From assembly GCA_024710705.1 (NCBI GenBank), contig JANJUF010000077.1, forward strand, positions 1 to 50,049: 50,049 nucleotides of DNA, read 5' to 3'. Position 1 is the stretch's first letter; every line of letters starts with the position of its first letter. Under the pieces are notes generated by a model. It saw only the letters and a program-made list of their open reading frames with translations, had not been told where the DNA came from and ran no database searches. The translations under genes and the position numbers were made by a program. The stretch comes from Gemmatimonadaceae bacterium. Lineage in GTDB: Bacteria; Gemmatimonadota; Gemmatimonadetes; Gemmatimonadales; Gemmatimonadaceae. Shown in pieces: positions 7,404-16,464 of this stretch.

Positions 7404-7904
7404 AGCCAGAAGCTAACGATGGTCGCGCTCGTTGCGCTCGCCGCCTGCGGATCTCCCGAGGAGCGTGCGGCCCGCGAGCAGCAGGCGGCGCGCGGCGCGA
7501 TGGCGGAGGCCGAGTCCGCCGGGCGGCAGGCGGCCGCGCTGCCTCACACGGGACTGTGGAGCGAGGCCCACGTGATGGACCGGCTGGTGCGCGCCGGAGT
7601 CGCCCCCCGCGCCCACGACGGCCCAACGCCCCACACGCCGTGGATGGGCCGGGCCCCGATCGCCCTGCGCGCGGGGGGAGGGGAGGTGTTCGTGTGGATC
7701 TACGCCGACAGCGTCGCGCGACGCGCCGTCACCGACGCGCTCGATCCCGACACCGGCGCCCCCCGCGGCACCGTCGCGCCATTCGCGCCACCGCTGCTGT
7801 TCGTCACGCAGAACAACCTCGCCGCCGTGATCACCGGAGGCAGCGAGCGCAACATCGAGCGCATCATGCTCGCCTTTCAGGCTGGGCTGCCGGCGGCGCC
7901 GTAG
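7392..7904 (+). CDS. Predicted lipoprotein of unknown function
   Basis: A 170-residue protein from GTG at 7392. This start gives a proper lipoprotein signal: basic residues (RSHSQK), a hydrophobic stretch and the lipobox LAAC, followed by GSPEERAAREQQ. GGAGGGGA (7373-7380) lies 11 bases before it. The alternative ATG at 7419 would leave the signal without its positive end. The mature part has TGLWSEAHVMDRLVRAGVAP, a strand-rich centre (IALRAGGGEVFVWIYADSVA) and PPLLFVTQNNLAAVI near the end. I do not recognise the family. The start overlaps that of hslR by 12 bases head to head, so each gene's promoter must lie inside the other. Confidence 0.65.
   Translation: MRSHSQKLTMVALVALAACGSPEERAAREQQAARGAMAEAESAGRQAAALPHTGLWSEAHVMDRLVRAGVAPRAHDGPTPHTPWMGRAPIALRAGGGEVFVWIYADSVARRAVTDALDPDTGAPRGTVAPFAPPLLFVTQNNLAAVITGGSERNIERIMLAFQAGLPAAP
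7410..7415 (-). promoter_or_regulatory. hslR: Candidate leaderless -10 element for hslR
   Basis: On the minus strand TAGCTT is followed by exactly six bases (CTGGCT) and the hslR ATG at 7403. It lies inside the first codons of the plus-strand lipoprotein gene. Confidence 0.45.
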
Positions 7905-8010
7905 GGCCACTCACGGCCTGTGCCGGAACCAGGCATTTTCCTGCGGTTGGAACGTCCGGGCCGCTGCATCCGTACGCGTGCACACGCCCTTCACCTCCTT
8001 CCCATCCGGT

Positions 8011-8721
8011 ATGCATCCTCGCTCCTTCGCGCTCCACGTGGCGCTTGCCGCACTCCTCCTCGCCCCGTCGGCCGCCACGCTCCGGGCGCAGGCGAGCTCC
8101 ACGCGCTTTGCGGTGCCGCTGCACCTCGACCTCGGACTGCCGCAGGGCGAGTTCGCCGACAACGTCCAGATCGCCGGCGGCTTCGGCGGCGGCGTGATGA
8201 TCGGCATCGCCCGCCACGTGGCGCTCCGGGCCGAACTCGATTTCATGATCTATGGCAACGAGCTCCGCACCTACGAGGTGGATCTCGGGCCCGCCGGCAT
8301 CGTGGATGTGGATGTCACCACCACCAACGCCATCTTCCACGGCGGAATCGGGGCGCAGCTCGGCACACCTGGACCCCGTCCCGCGCCCTACCTGGGCGGC
8401 ATGCTTGGCTTCTCGAACTTCGCCACGACGTCGCGGGTGCAGGGCTTCGACAGCAATGACGAACCCATCGAGGCCAACACGAACCTCTCGGACAACACCG
8501 TCTCCAAGAGTCTGTACGCCGGATTCTACTTTCCCACCGCGGGCGGGATCTCGTGGGACCTCGGCGTGCGCTACACCTGGAACGGCGAGTCGGTGCGCTA
8601 CCTCACACGCGGTGATATCGAGGACGACGGCAATGGTGGCGTGACGCTGAACCCGCGGGAGACACGCGCCGACCTGCTGTCCATCCGCCTCGGCATCACC
8701 CTCGGCGGTAAGCGACAGTAG
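8011..8721 (+). CDS. Outer-membrane beta-barrel protein
   Basis: A 236-residue protein with a signal peptide (FALHVALAALLLAPSAATLR, ending RAQ). The mature part begins STRFAVPLHLDLGLPQGEFA and continues with alternating strands and glycine turns (GFGGGVMIGIARHVALRAEL, PYLGGMLGFSN, ISWDLGVRYTWNGESVRYLT), as in small OmpA/OmpW-like barrels. The end (LLSIRLGITLGGKRQ) lacks a terminal aromatic residue. Start choice: ATG at 8011 places the signal peptide correctly; a GTG at 7978 is also in frame. Neither has a Shine-Dalgarno sequence, and the preceding pyrimidine-rich leader is unhelpful. It ends 10 bases before the convergent arfB stop. Confidence 0.68.
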   Translation: MHPRSFALHVALAALLLAPSAATLRAQASSTRFAVPLHLDLGLPQGEFADNVQIAGGFGGGVMIGIARHVALRAELDFMIYGNELRTYEVDLGPAGIVDVDVTTTNAIFHGGIGAQLGTPGPRPAPYLGGMLGFSNFATTSRVQGFDSNDEPIEANTNLSDNTVSKSLYAGFYFPTAGGISWDLGVRYTWNGESVRYLTRGDIEDDGNGGVTLNPRETRADLLSIRLGITLGGKRQ

Positions 8722-8731
8722 TCCGCGGCGC

Positions 8732-9184
8732 TCATTCGTCGCCCTTCCAGCGGCGGTCGCGCTTCGTGCTCGACCGCCGCTTCTTCGTCTCCAGTCGCGC
8801 TTCCTTGGAGCCCCGCGTGGGCTTGGTCTTGCGTCGCACTTTCGGGACGACCAGCGCCTCGCGGACCACTGCGGCGAGCCGACCGAGCGCCAGGGCGCGA
8901 TTCTGCGCTTGGCTGCGGGTGTCGGCTGCCACCACGCGCAATGCGCCGGCCGAATCGAGCTTGGAGGCGAGCTTCTCCTCCAGCCTCGTACGCTGATCGT
9001 CGGAGAGCGCGGTCGAGCGCCGGAGGTTCCAGACCACCTCGACGCGCGTGGAGGTGGTGTTCACGTGCTGGCCGCCCGGCCCACCGGCGCGGCTGGCGCG
9101 CACGGTGAGTTCGTGGGCCGGGATTGCCACCCGCGCGTTCACGCTGAGCCGGCCTTCTTCATCCCAAAGTTCGGTTGACGGCAC
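8732..9184 (-). CDS. arfB: ArfB, alternative ribosome-rescue factor
   Basis: A 150-residue protein with the peptidyl-tRNA hydrolase GGQ motif at residues 37-39, in the context RASRAGGPGGQHVNTTSTRV. A basic C-terminal tail follows (VRRKTKPTRGSKEARLETKK, then RRSSTKRDRRWKGDE). The single GGQ domain with a long basic tail and no codon-recognition domain is the ArfB (YaeJ) plan. The tail enters the empty mRNA channel of a stalled ribosome while GGQ releases the nascent chain. The start is GTG at 9184. With hslR nearby, this part of the genome carries two genes for dealing with stalled ribosomes. It is divergent from pilS. Confidence 0.93.
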   Translation of the reverse strand: MPSTELWDEEGRLSVNARVAIPAHELTVRASRAGGPGGQHVNTTSTRVEVVWNLRRSTALSDDQRTRLEEKLASKLDSAGALRVVAADTRSQAQNRALALGRLAAVVREALVVPKVRRKTKPTRGSKEARLETKKRRSSTKRDRRWKGDE

Positions 9185-9266
9185 GGGAGAGGACGGAGGT
9201 TGTTGCAGAATGCCAGACCAATCGTCACCTTAAAGTCGTTGCGAATTGCAAGACTCGGAGGCTGGC

Positions 9267-10949
9267 TTGGCACTCGCGGGAGACGGAGCGAACCAGTGGT
9301 ACCGCGCGGTGCTCGATCCCCGCCGGCTACTCATCTGGATATATGTCGGGCGCCTCGTGGTGGCGAGTGCCAACTTCACGTGGGCGCTCTTGGTGCTGTC
9401 GATCTTTGTCAGCCCCTTCAACACCGTGCTCGCCGCCGGCGCCTTCGTGAGCGCCATGGCACTCACGGCCTACTCCTACGTGCGGACGGTCGTCAACCGA
9501 CGCCGCGCCGGCGCCGGGTTCCTCTACCTCCAGTTTGTCCACGACCTCCTGCTGATCACGGTGGTCGTGCACCTCACGGGCGGTGGCGATTCGCAGTTCG
9601 CGGCGCTCTACATCCTCGTGAACGCCATGGCGGCGTTGCTCCTGCCCATCGGGAGCTCGCTGCTCCTCGCCATGCTCGGCAGCGTGCTCTACGTGGGCGA
9701 CGCGTTCCTCGTGAGCGGTGGCGACATCTCAATGCCGCTCCTGATGCAGCTGGTGGTCTTCGTGCTGGTGGCGGTGGGGACGGGCTATATCGCCGGGCGG
9801 CTGCAGGAAGCGGGGCAGGGCCGCGAGCGCCTGCAGGCCGAGCTGGCCAGCGTGCAACTGCGCGCCGCCGACATCCTCGCCAACATCCGCGCCGGCATCA
9901 TCACGGTGGACGATCTCGGGCGCGTGCTCTACGCCAATCCAGCCGCGTCCACGCTGCTCGGGATTCCCCTCGCCGAGCAGGGCGGTGCGCCGATCCTCGA
10001 CCGCGTGCGCGCTGTCGCCCCCGACGTGGCCGACGCCATCGTCGCGCAGATCGGGGAACGCCGCTCGAGCGAGCGTTCGGAAGGCACGATGGCCCGCGAC
10101 GGCCGCACGGTGCCGCTGGCCATCACCACCACCGCCGTGGCCGGCGACCTGCGCCCAGTCGGCGGCGCGACCACAGTCATCCTCCAGGACATCTCCGACG
10201 AAAAGCGCGTGGAGGCTCTGCGCCTGCGCGCGCAACGCCTCGAGGCGGTGGCCGAGCTCAGCGCCTCGCTCGCGCACGAGATCAAGAATCCCTTGGCGAG
10301 CATCCGCAGCGCCGTCGAGCAGATTGCGCATCGCGAGGCCGCCACGGACGACGAGCGGACGCTCGGAGCGCTCATCACCCGCGAGTCGGATCGACTTTCG
10401 CGCCTGCTCTCCGAGTTCCTCGATTTCGCCCGCGTGCAGGCGGCCCGCCGCGACCCGCTCGACCTGCGCGACATCGTGCGGGCCGCCACGGCGCTCGCCG
10501 GCACCCACCCGGATCGCGGCGCCGGCGTGGAGCTCGACGTGCAGGTCCCGGAGCAACCGACGCCGCTGTCTGGCGATGAGGACCTGTTGCATCGCGCGTT
10601 CTTCAACCTGGTGCTCAACGCCTGCCAGGCCTCGCCGGCCAGCGGCCGCGTGACGGTCTCGTTGCGCCGCGTCTCGGCGTCGGAGCGCCCTCCCGGCCTC
10701 CCGTTCGAGGGCGCCGCCTACTGCGTGGAAGTGCGCGACCAAGGCGAGGGCATTTCGCAGGACATCCAGGATCGACTCTTCGAACCCTTCGCCACCACCA
10801 AGCCGGGCGGTAGCGGACTGGGACTGGCGATCGTGCATCGCGCCATCGAGGCCCACCGGGGCGTGATCCTCGTGGACAGCGACGGCGGCGGCACGCGCTT
10901 CTCCGTGCTCCTGCCCGCCGAACAAGACCTCACCGGAGTGCCCACGTGA
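9267..10949 (+). CDS. pilS: PilS-like sensor histidine kinase
   Basis: A 560-residue kinase. The start is the TTG at 9267, five bases after GGAGG (9257-9261); a TTG at 9246 is also in frame but has no such site, and no ATG is available. About six membrane helices (residues 25-180) are followed by a short coiled coil, a PAS domain (NIRAGIITVDDLGRVLYANP) and the kinase core. The core has an H box SLAHEIKNPLASI with the phospho-accepting His at residue 337, an N box FNLVLNACQAS, and G boxes VRDQGEGIS and GGSGLGLAIVHR. This is the PilS plan. It should sense an envelope signal, in other bacteria the membrane pool of pilin, and phosphorylate PilR, whose start overlaps the pilS stop by four bases. 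Confidence 0.9.
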   Translation: MALAGDGANQWYRAVLDPRRLLIWIYVGRLVVASANFTWALLVLSIFVSPFNTVLAAGAFVSAMALTAYSYVRTVVNRRRAGAGFLYLQFVHDLLLITVVVHLTGGGDSQFAALYILVNAMAALLLPIGSSLLLAMLGSVLYVGDAFLVSGGDISMPLLMQLVVFVLVAVGTGYIAGRLQEAGQGRERLQAELASVQLRAADILANIRAGIITVDDLGRVLYANPAASTLLGIPLAEQGGAPILDRVRAVAPDVADAIVAQIGERRSSERSEGTMARDGRTVPLAITTTAVAGDLRPVGGATTVILQDISDEKRVEALRLRAQRLEAVAELSASLAHEIKNPLASIRSAVEQIAHREAATDDERTLGALITRESDRLSRLLSEFLDFARVQAARRDPLDLRDIVRAATALAGTHPDRGAGVELDVQVPEQPTPLSGDEDLLHRAFFNLVLNACQASPASGRVTVSLRRVSASERPPGLPFEGAAYCVEVRDQGEGISQDIQDRLFEPFATTKPGGSGLGLAIVHRAIEAHRGVILVDSDGGGTRFSVLLPAEQDLTGVPT

Positions 10950-12322
10950 CCGACGCCGTCCGCCGTCCGACCATCCTCGTCGTGGATGATGAATCGGGCA
11001 TCCTGCAGACCCTCGAGATCCTCCTGCGCGCCGAAGGATTCGAGGTGCACACCGCCCAAGGCGGGAAGGCCGCGCTCGAGCGCATCCCGCAGCTGACGCC
11101 CGACATCATCCTCTCGGACGTGCGGATGCCGCAGGTCAGCGGCGTGGAAGTGCTGGCGGCGGCGCGCGAGCACGACGCCGAGGTGCCGGTCATCCTGATG
11201 ACGGCGCAGGCCACGCTGCAGACGGCCATGCAGGCGGTGAACGCGGGTGCCTTCTATTACATCCAGAAGCCGTTCCGGAACGACGAGCTGCTGGCGATCC
11301 TGCGTCGCGCCGCTGAGCATCGGGCGCTGCGATTGGAGAACCGTTCGCTCAAGAAGGAGATCAAGCGGCGCGACCGCCGCGGCGGCTCGGGGCCGATCGG
11401 GGCGCACCGCGCCTGGCTGGACGTGCTGAGCCTGGCCGAGGCCGTGGCGCATACCGAATCCACGGTGCTCATCACCGGTGAGTCGGGCACCGGCAAGGAA
11501 GTGGTGGCCCGCTACATCCACGACCTGTCGCCGCGCGCCGACCACACGTTCCAGTCCATCAACTGCGGCGCACTTCCCGAGGGCCTGCTCGAGAGCGAGC
11601 TCTTCGGCCACGTGAAGGGCTCCTTCACCGGTGCCAGTCGCGACAAGGAAGGGCTCTTCACCGCCGCCGCTGGCGGGACCTTCTTCCTCGACGAGATCGG
11701 GGAGACCACACCCGCGACGCAGGTGAAGCTCCTGCGCGTGCTGCAGCAGCGCGAGGTGATTCCCGTCGGCGCCACCGAGGCGCAGCCGATCGACACCCGC
11801 ATCATCGCGGCCACCAATCGCGACCTCGAGGAGGAGATCAAGCGCGGCACCTTCCGCCGCGACCTGTTCTACCGCCTGAACGTCATCGCCCTGCATCTGC
11901 CGCCCCTGCGTGAGCGTCGGGAGGACATCCCGCTGCTGGCCGAGTCGTTCCTGCAGCGCGGGGCGTCGCAGCGCGGGGAGGACCCGAAGCGCCTGAGCGA
12001 CGAGGCGGCGGCGATCCTGCTGAACTATTCCTGGCCCGGCAACGTACGCGAGCTCGAGAATGCACTCGAGCGCGCCCTGATCCTCACGCTCGGTCCGGTA
12101 ATCGCGCCAAGCGCACTGCCGGAACGCATCACCGAACGGCGCAGCGAGCCGCTGGTTGCTGAACGGGCCGCCGCCAACCCCACGCTCGACGTGGTGGAGA
12201 AGGCCTACATCATGTGGGTGCTGCAGAGCGAGCAGGGGAACAAGACGCGGGCCGCCGAGGTGTTGGGGATCGATCCCTCGACCTTGCACCGCAAGCTGGC
12301 CCGCTACGGGGTGGACGCGTGA
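10946..12322 (+). CDS. pilR: PilR-like NtrC-family response regulator (sigma-54 activator)
   Basis: A 458-residue protein starting at GTG 10946. The receiver domain has an intact acidic pocket (LVVDDES) and phospho-acceptor aspartate at residue 58 (ILSDVRMP). The AAA+ domain has Walker A GESGTGKE at about 178-185, a sigma-54 contact loop written GSFTGA at 225-230 (Ser replaces the usual second residue Ala), Walker B FFLDEIGE and the arginine finger region FRRDLFYRLNV. A Fis-type HTH closes the protein (NKTRAAEVLGIDPSTLHRKL). It activates sigma-54 RNA polymerase; the obvious target is the -24/-12 promoter before pilA 4.2 kb downstream in the same locus. Confidence 0.9.
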   Translation: MTDAVRRPTILVVDDESGILQTLEILLRAEGFEVHTAQGGKAALERIPQLTPDIILSDVRMPQVSGVEVLAAAREHDAEVPVILMTAQATLQTAMQAVNAGAFYYIQKPFRNDELLAILRRAAEHRALRLENRSLKKEIKRRDRRGGSGPIGAHRAWLDVLSLAEAVAHTESTVLITGESGTGKEVVARYIHDLSPRADHTFQSINCGALPEGLLESELFGHVKGSFTGASRDKEGLFTAAAGGTFFLDEIGETTPATQVKLLRVLQQREVIPVGATEAQPIDTRIIAATNRDLEEEIKRGTFRRDLFYRLNVIALHLPPLRERREDIPLLAESFLQRGASQRGEDPKRLSDEAAAILLNYSWPGNVRELENALERALILTLGPVIAPSALPERITERRSEPLVAERAAANPTLDVVEKAYIMWVLQSEQGNKTRAAEVLGIDPSTLHRKLARYGVDA

Positions 12323-13878
12323 ACGGGGGGGTCGATCGCCCCCTCGTGCGCGCGTCGATGGTTGCGGCCCTCGCGACCTCGGCGACGGCGTTCGCGCTGA
12401 TGACGACGGACCTCATCGGATTCTTCTTCGATGACGCGATCTACGCGCTGGTGGCGAAGTCGATCGCCGAGGGGAAGGGGTTTGTGTACCCGCACCTTCC
12501 CGGTGAGCCGGCCGCCATCCACTATCCGCCGCTCTGGTCGCTGGTGCTCTCGCTCGGGTTTCGATTGGGGCCGGAGTTCCCGTACAATGCGGGGTGGCTG
12601 CGGATGATCAACCCGCTGCTGGTCGGCGTGGCCGCATACCTCGCCACGGTGTTCGTTGCGCGGCAACTCGGCCTCCGCCCCGTCGTGGCGGCGGCGCTGA
12701 CCCTGCTTGGGTTCCTCAGCATCCAGGTCCAGTGGCTGGTGAACACGCTGCTCTCGGAGACGCTCTTCCTGGTCCTCTGCTTCGCGGCCTGGCTGATCGC
12801 GGAGCGGGCGCGCGCGACGGCGCGGACCTCGCTGTGGGTCCTGACGGGCTTCGTGGTCGGACTCGCGATCCTCACCCGCACCCTCGGCGTCGCGTTGGCG
12901 GGCGGAGTGGTGCTCACCTTGTTGTGGGAGCGCCGGTGGCGCGAGACCGGCTGGTTTGCCGGCGCGGTGATCCTCACGATGTTGCCTTGGCAGATGTACG
13001 TGGCGCGCACGGCGCCGGACTTTCCGGTGGAGATCCTCGGGGCGTACGGCCCCTATTTGGACTACGTGCTCGGCGGCTACCGTGAGGCGGGACTCGGCTT
13101 GGTGCTCGAGGTCGCGCGCAAGAACCTCATCGAGACCTGGCAATTCCTCGGCGTGCCGTTGCAGCCCTTCGGTGGGGTGGCGTGGCGGGGCTGGCTCGTC
13201 ATCCTGGCTGGGATCCTCGCGCTGGCGGGCGTGGTGGGGATGTTGCGGCGTCCGGCGCTCCGCCCCTTCGTGCTCGCCATCGTGCTCTATTCGGGCGCGG
13301 TGGTTGTCTGGCCCTTCCAAGTGGAGCGCTTCCTGTGGGCCATTTGGCCGTTGTACGTGATGCTGGTCGCGGCGGGGGCGCAGGCGCTCTTGGCCTGGCG
13401 GCCGCAGCGCGCCGCGCGCGCGCTCCACGCAACGGTGTGGGCGGTCGGAATCACGCTGGCGGTGGGGCATGTCGCCTACAACGCCAACGGCATGCGCAAG
13501 GACCACATCGGCAAGGCGCCCGAGGTGCTCGCGTATCGCAACCTGCGCGTCGTGCGCTACGTGAACTCGCGCGAGGACCTGCACGGCAAGGTCATCGCCG
13601 CCGACGTCGCCCCGATGGTCGCGCTCTATACCGGACAGATGGTGGTGCCCACCGGGGACCTCAAGGTGGAGGACCACCTGCGTGCGCCGACGATTCCGGA
13701 ATCGGCCGACCGCCTGGAGCGCATTGACGCGCGGTATCGCCCGGTGGCCTATGTGTTCCTGCGCGCGCCGGGCCTGGCGCGCGCTTTGCAGGCCGCCACC
13801 TTCGTCGAGGGCCGAGTCTTCGCGGAAGTCCCCTCAGGCGACGATTCGATCCAACTCTTCCTCCTGCAGACACCATGA
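12319..13878 (+). CDS. GT39-family-like membrane glycosyltransferase
   Basis: A 519-residue multi-pass membrane protein starting at GTG 12319, overlapping the pilR stop by four bases. The first outside loop carries the acidic pair typical of dolichyl/undecaprenyl-phosphate sugar transferases (LIGFFFDDAIYALVAKSIAE) followed by HYPPLWSLVLSLGF. About ten hydrophobic helices follow, then a soluble C-terminal domain of about 130 residues (from KVIAADVAPMVALYTG). This is the plan of the PMT/ArnT superfamily, which moves a sugar from a polyprenyl-phosphate carrier to protein or lipid on the outer face of the inner membrane. Coupling to pilSR upstream and a GT2 enzyme downstream suggests a part in surface or pilin glycosylation; the acceptor is inference. 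Confidence 0.78.
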   Translation: MNGGVDRPLVRASMVAALATSATAFALMTTDLIGFFFDDAIYALVAKSIAEGKGFVYPHLPGEPAAIHYPPLWSLVLSLGFRLGPEFPYNAGWLRMINPLLVGVAAYLATVFVARQLGLRPVVAAALTLLGFLSIQVQWLVNTLLSETLFLVLCFAAWLIAERARATARTSLWVLTGFVVGLAILTRTLGVALAGGVVLTLLWERRWRETGWFAGAVILTMLPWQMYVARTAPDFPVEILGAYGPYLDYVLGGYREAGLGLVLEVARKNLIETWQFLGVPLQPFGGVAWRGWLVILAGILALAGVVGMLRRPALRPFVLAIVLYSGAVVVWPFQVERFLWAIWPLYVMLVAAGAQALLAWRPQRAARALHATVWAVGITLAVGHVAYNANGMRKDHIGKAPEVLAYRNLRVVRYVNSREDLHGKVIAADVAPMVALYTGQMVVPTGDLKVEDHLRAPTIPESADRLERIDARYRPVAYVFLRAPGLARALQAATFVEGRVFAEVPSGDDSIQLFLLQTP

Positions 13879-14627
13879 CCCTGCTCTCCGACGCTTCCGG
13901 TGCCCGCGCGCGGCGCGGCACGCCGCTCCCGAAGGACGACCTCGTGCTCTCGGTGCTGATGCCGGTCTTCAATGAGCGCAACACGATCGAGCTGATCCTC
14001 GACGCCGTGCACGCCGTGCCGGTGCGGAAGCAGGTCATCTGCGTGGATGACTGCTCCACGGACGGCACCGCTGATATCCTGCGACGGCTCCACGCCGAGG
14101 GACGGATTGACCTCCTGCTCACCCACGCCGAGAATCGCGGGAAGGGGGCGGCCATTCGCACCGCGCTGGGGGCGAGCTCCGGCAACGTGGTGATCGTGCA
14201 GGACGGCGACCTCGAGTACGATCCCGCCGAGTGGCCGGTGCTGTTGGCGCCAATCGTGGATGGGCGCGCCGACGCCGTCTTCGGCTCCCGCTTCCTCGGC
14301 GGTCCGCATCGCGTGCTCTACTACTGGCACTCGATGGGCAACCGCGTGCTGACGACCTTCAGCAACATGATGACCAACCTCAACCTCACGGACATGGAGA
14401 CCTGCTACAAGGCGATCCGTGGGGACCTCGCCCGCTCGCTGCGGCTCTCGGCCGATCGCTTCGGATTCGAGCCCGAGGTGACGGCGCGCCTCGCCCAGGC
14501 GGGGGCGCGCATCTGGGAGGTGCCCATCTCGTACTCCGGGCGCACCTACGCCGAAGGGAAGAAGATCGGGTGGAAGGACGGCGTGGCGGCCTTCTGGCAC
14601 ATCACGCGCGCCCGCCTCACCCGATGA
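13875..14627 (+). CDS. GT2-family glycosyltransferase (polyprenyl-phosphate sugar synthase-like)
   Basis: A 250-residue soluble enzyme with an ATGA overlap to the gene before. The GT-A fold motifs are VLSVLMPVFNERNTIELILD, VDDCSTDGTADIL, HAENRGKGAAIRTAL and the DxD-type metal site VIVQDGDLEYDPAEWP, then FGSRFLGG and YKAIRGDLARSLRL. It lacks C-terminal membrane helices. The closest plan is dolichol-phosphate mannose synthase and similar enzymes that make polyprenyl-phosphate-linked sugars. That product is exactly what the flanking GT39-like and TMTC-like transferases would use. The three genes are coupled by 4-base overlaps, so they should be made in fixed proportion. Confidence 0.85.
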   Translation: MTLLSDASGARARRGTPLPKDDLVLSVLMPVFNERNTIELILDAVHAVPVRKQVICVDDCSTDGTADILRRLHAEGRIDLLLTHAENRGKGAAIRTALGASSGNVVIVQDGDLEYDPAEWPVLLAPIVDGRADAVFGSRFLGGPHRVLYYWHSMGNRVLTTFSNMMTNLNLTDMETCYKAIRGDLARSLRLSADRFGFEPEVTARLAQAGARIWEVPISYSGRTYAEGKKIGWKDGVAAFWHITRARLTR

Positions 14628-16432
14628 ACCAGCACGCCGTCGCGCCCGCGCGCGACCACGGCGGCCGGCCGGCGCTGGGTTGGAGCCTCGTGGCCGTGGT
14701 GGTGGCGGCGTTGGCGGCGTCCATTGTCGGACTGTCGAACGGATTCGCACTCGACGACATCCCGATGGTGGTGGAGAATCCGCGGTTGCGCACGCTCGAC
14801 GATCCGGCGGCTTTCTTCCGTGGCGCCTATTGGAATGTGCCGGGCATCCAGGCCGCCGCCTGGCGTCCACTCTCGTTGCTGGCCTTCGCCGTGCAGTGGG
14901 TGGTGGGCAGCGGATCGGCGGTCGTCTTTCACGCCACGAGCATCGCGTTGTACGCGCTGGTGTGCGTGGCCGCCCTCGCGCTGCTCCGCCGCCTGCTCCC
15001 ACCGACAGCCGCGCTCGCGGGCGCCCTGCTGTTCGCCGTGCATCCGGTGCACGTCGAATCGGTGGCCAATGTCGTGGGGCAGGCGGAGCTGTGGGTGGCG
15101 CTGTTCGCCATCACGGCCTGCGCGATGTATCTGCGCGAGCGCGCCAACGGCCGACTCGGCACGGCGACCATTGCCGCCATCGGCGCATGCTACGCACTGG
15201 CGCTGGGGTTCAAGGAACACGCGCTGGTTCTCCCCGGACTGCTCGTGGCGGCCGAAGTGCTGGTCGTGCGGTCGCGCCGCGCCGTGGACGCCGAGGAGCG
15301 GCTCAGGGTTCGCGCGCTGGTGTACGTGCTCTCGATCGTGGCCGCCGCGTGGTTCATCGTCCGGGTGGACGCGGTCGGTGGGGTGTCAGCGGGACAGGCC
15401 CACGCGGCGCTGCTGCATCTCGACCTCGGCGAGCGTGCCTGGGTGATGCTGGCCCTGGTACCCGAGTTCGTTCGGCTCTTCCTCTGGCCGGTGGCGCTCT
15501 ACGCCGATTACGCCCCGCAGTTGGTGCCGGTGCTCCCCGAGCCGTCGTGGGCGCACCTGCACGGTGCGGCCTGGCTGGTGGCTTGGGCGGTGGCGCTGAT
15601 CGCGGCGTGGCGACGCGCACCGGCGGTGGCATTCGGACTATTGTGGCTCCCCGTGACGCTGCTGTTGGTGGCCAACGTCGTGGTCCCCACCGGGATCCTC
15701 CTCGCGGAGCGCACGCTCTTCCTGCCGAGTTTTGGCGTGGTGGTGTTGCTCGCCGCGCTGGCCGGGCGGGCGATGGACGTCGTGGCCCAGCGCCCGCGTC
15801 CGGAGCAAGTTCTGGCCATCGGCGCCGGCGCGTCGCTGCTGGTCCTCGCCGCGTCGCACAGCGCCGAGCGCACCGCGGCGTGGAAAGACAACTTCACGTT
15901 GGTGATGACCCTCGTCACCGACGCACCGCGCGCGGCGCGCGGGCAGTTCTGGCTCGGCGACGAGTTGATTCGCCAAGGGGAGTTGGCGTCGGGCGAGACC
16001 GCGCTTCGGCGCGCCATGCAACTCTGGCCGGAGTACCCGGCCGTGCCGCTGGCGCTGGGGATCACCTACCACACGCACGGCCAGTGTGGCCTGGCGGTGG
16101 AGCTCTATCGCCGCACACTGGCGCTGGATTCCACCAACGCGGCGGCCCACTTCGGATACGCCAGCTGCCTGCTCACGCTCGGCCGCTTCAGCGACGCCCG
16201 GATGGCGTCGTTTCGCGGGGCGGCTGTGGCTCGGGCGAGCACCGCCTACCGCTTCGTGCTCTATGCGGCGGACTCGGCACTGGCGGCCAACGACTCCATA
16301 TACGGCAACAATTGGTATCTGCGGCGGGCGGCCGGTGGCGACTTCGGGGTGTCTTCGGTCTCCGGTGCTGCGCCCGCCGATGCCCAAGGGGCGATGGGGA
16401 CTGCAAGAGATAAGGCGATTCGCGTCCCATAG
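14624..16432 (+). CDS. TMTC-like O-mannosyltransferase homologue: multi-pass membrane protein with C-terminal TPRs
   Basis: A 602-residue protein, ATGA-coupled to the GT2 gene. The N-terminal 430 residues are membrane helices. The first loop has the acidic pair (GFALDDIPMVVENPRL), and a HPVHVESVANVVGQAELW signature matches the DUF1736/TMTC family. The C-terminal 130 residues are TPR repeats (ELASGETALRRAMQLWPEYP, then LAVELYRRTLALDSTNAAAH). Eukaryotic TMTC proteins transfer O-linked mannose to cadherin-type beta-sandwich domains; bacterial homologues are largely uncharacterised. It ends 149 bases before pilA, separated by a sigma-54 promoter. An extracytoplasmic O-glycosylation role is inference from family and gene order. 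Confidence 0.8.
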   Translation: MNQHAVAPARDHGGRPALGWSLVAVVVAALAASIVGLSNGFALDDIPMVVENPRLRTLDDPAAFFRGAYWNVPGIQAAAWRPLSLLAFAVQWVVGSGSAVVFHATSIALYALVCVAALALLRRLLPPTAALAGALLFAVHPVHVESVANVVGQAELWVALFAITACAMYLRERANGRLGTATIAAIGACYALALGFKEHALVLPGLLVAAEVLVVRSRRAVDAEERLRVRALVYVLSIVAAAWFIVRVDAVGGVSAGQAHAALLHLDLGERAWVMLALVPEFVRLFLWPVALYADYAPQLVPVLPEPSWAHLHGAAWLVAWAVALIAAWRRAPAVAFGLLWLPVTLLLVANVVVPTGILLAERTLFLPSFGVVVLLAALAGRAMDVVAQRPRPEQVLAIGAGASLLVLAASHSAERTAAWKDNFTLVMTLVTDAPRAARGQFWLGDELIRQGELASGETALRRAMQLWPEYPAVPLALGITYHTHGQCGLAVELYRRTLALDSTNAAAHFGYASCLLTLGRFSDARMASFRGAAVARASTAYRFVLYAADSALAANDSIYGNNWYLRRAAGGDFGVSSVSGAAPADAQGAMGTARDKAIRVP

Positions 16433-16464
16433 CCCCGGAGGCCGCGGTGCAGGGAATACCTAAA

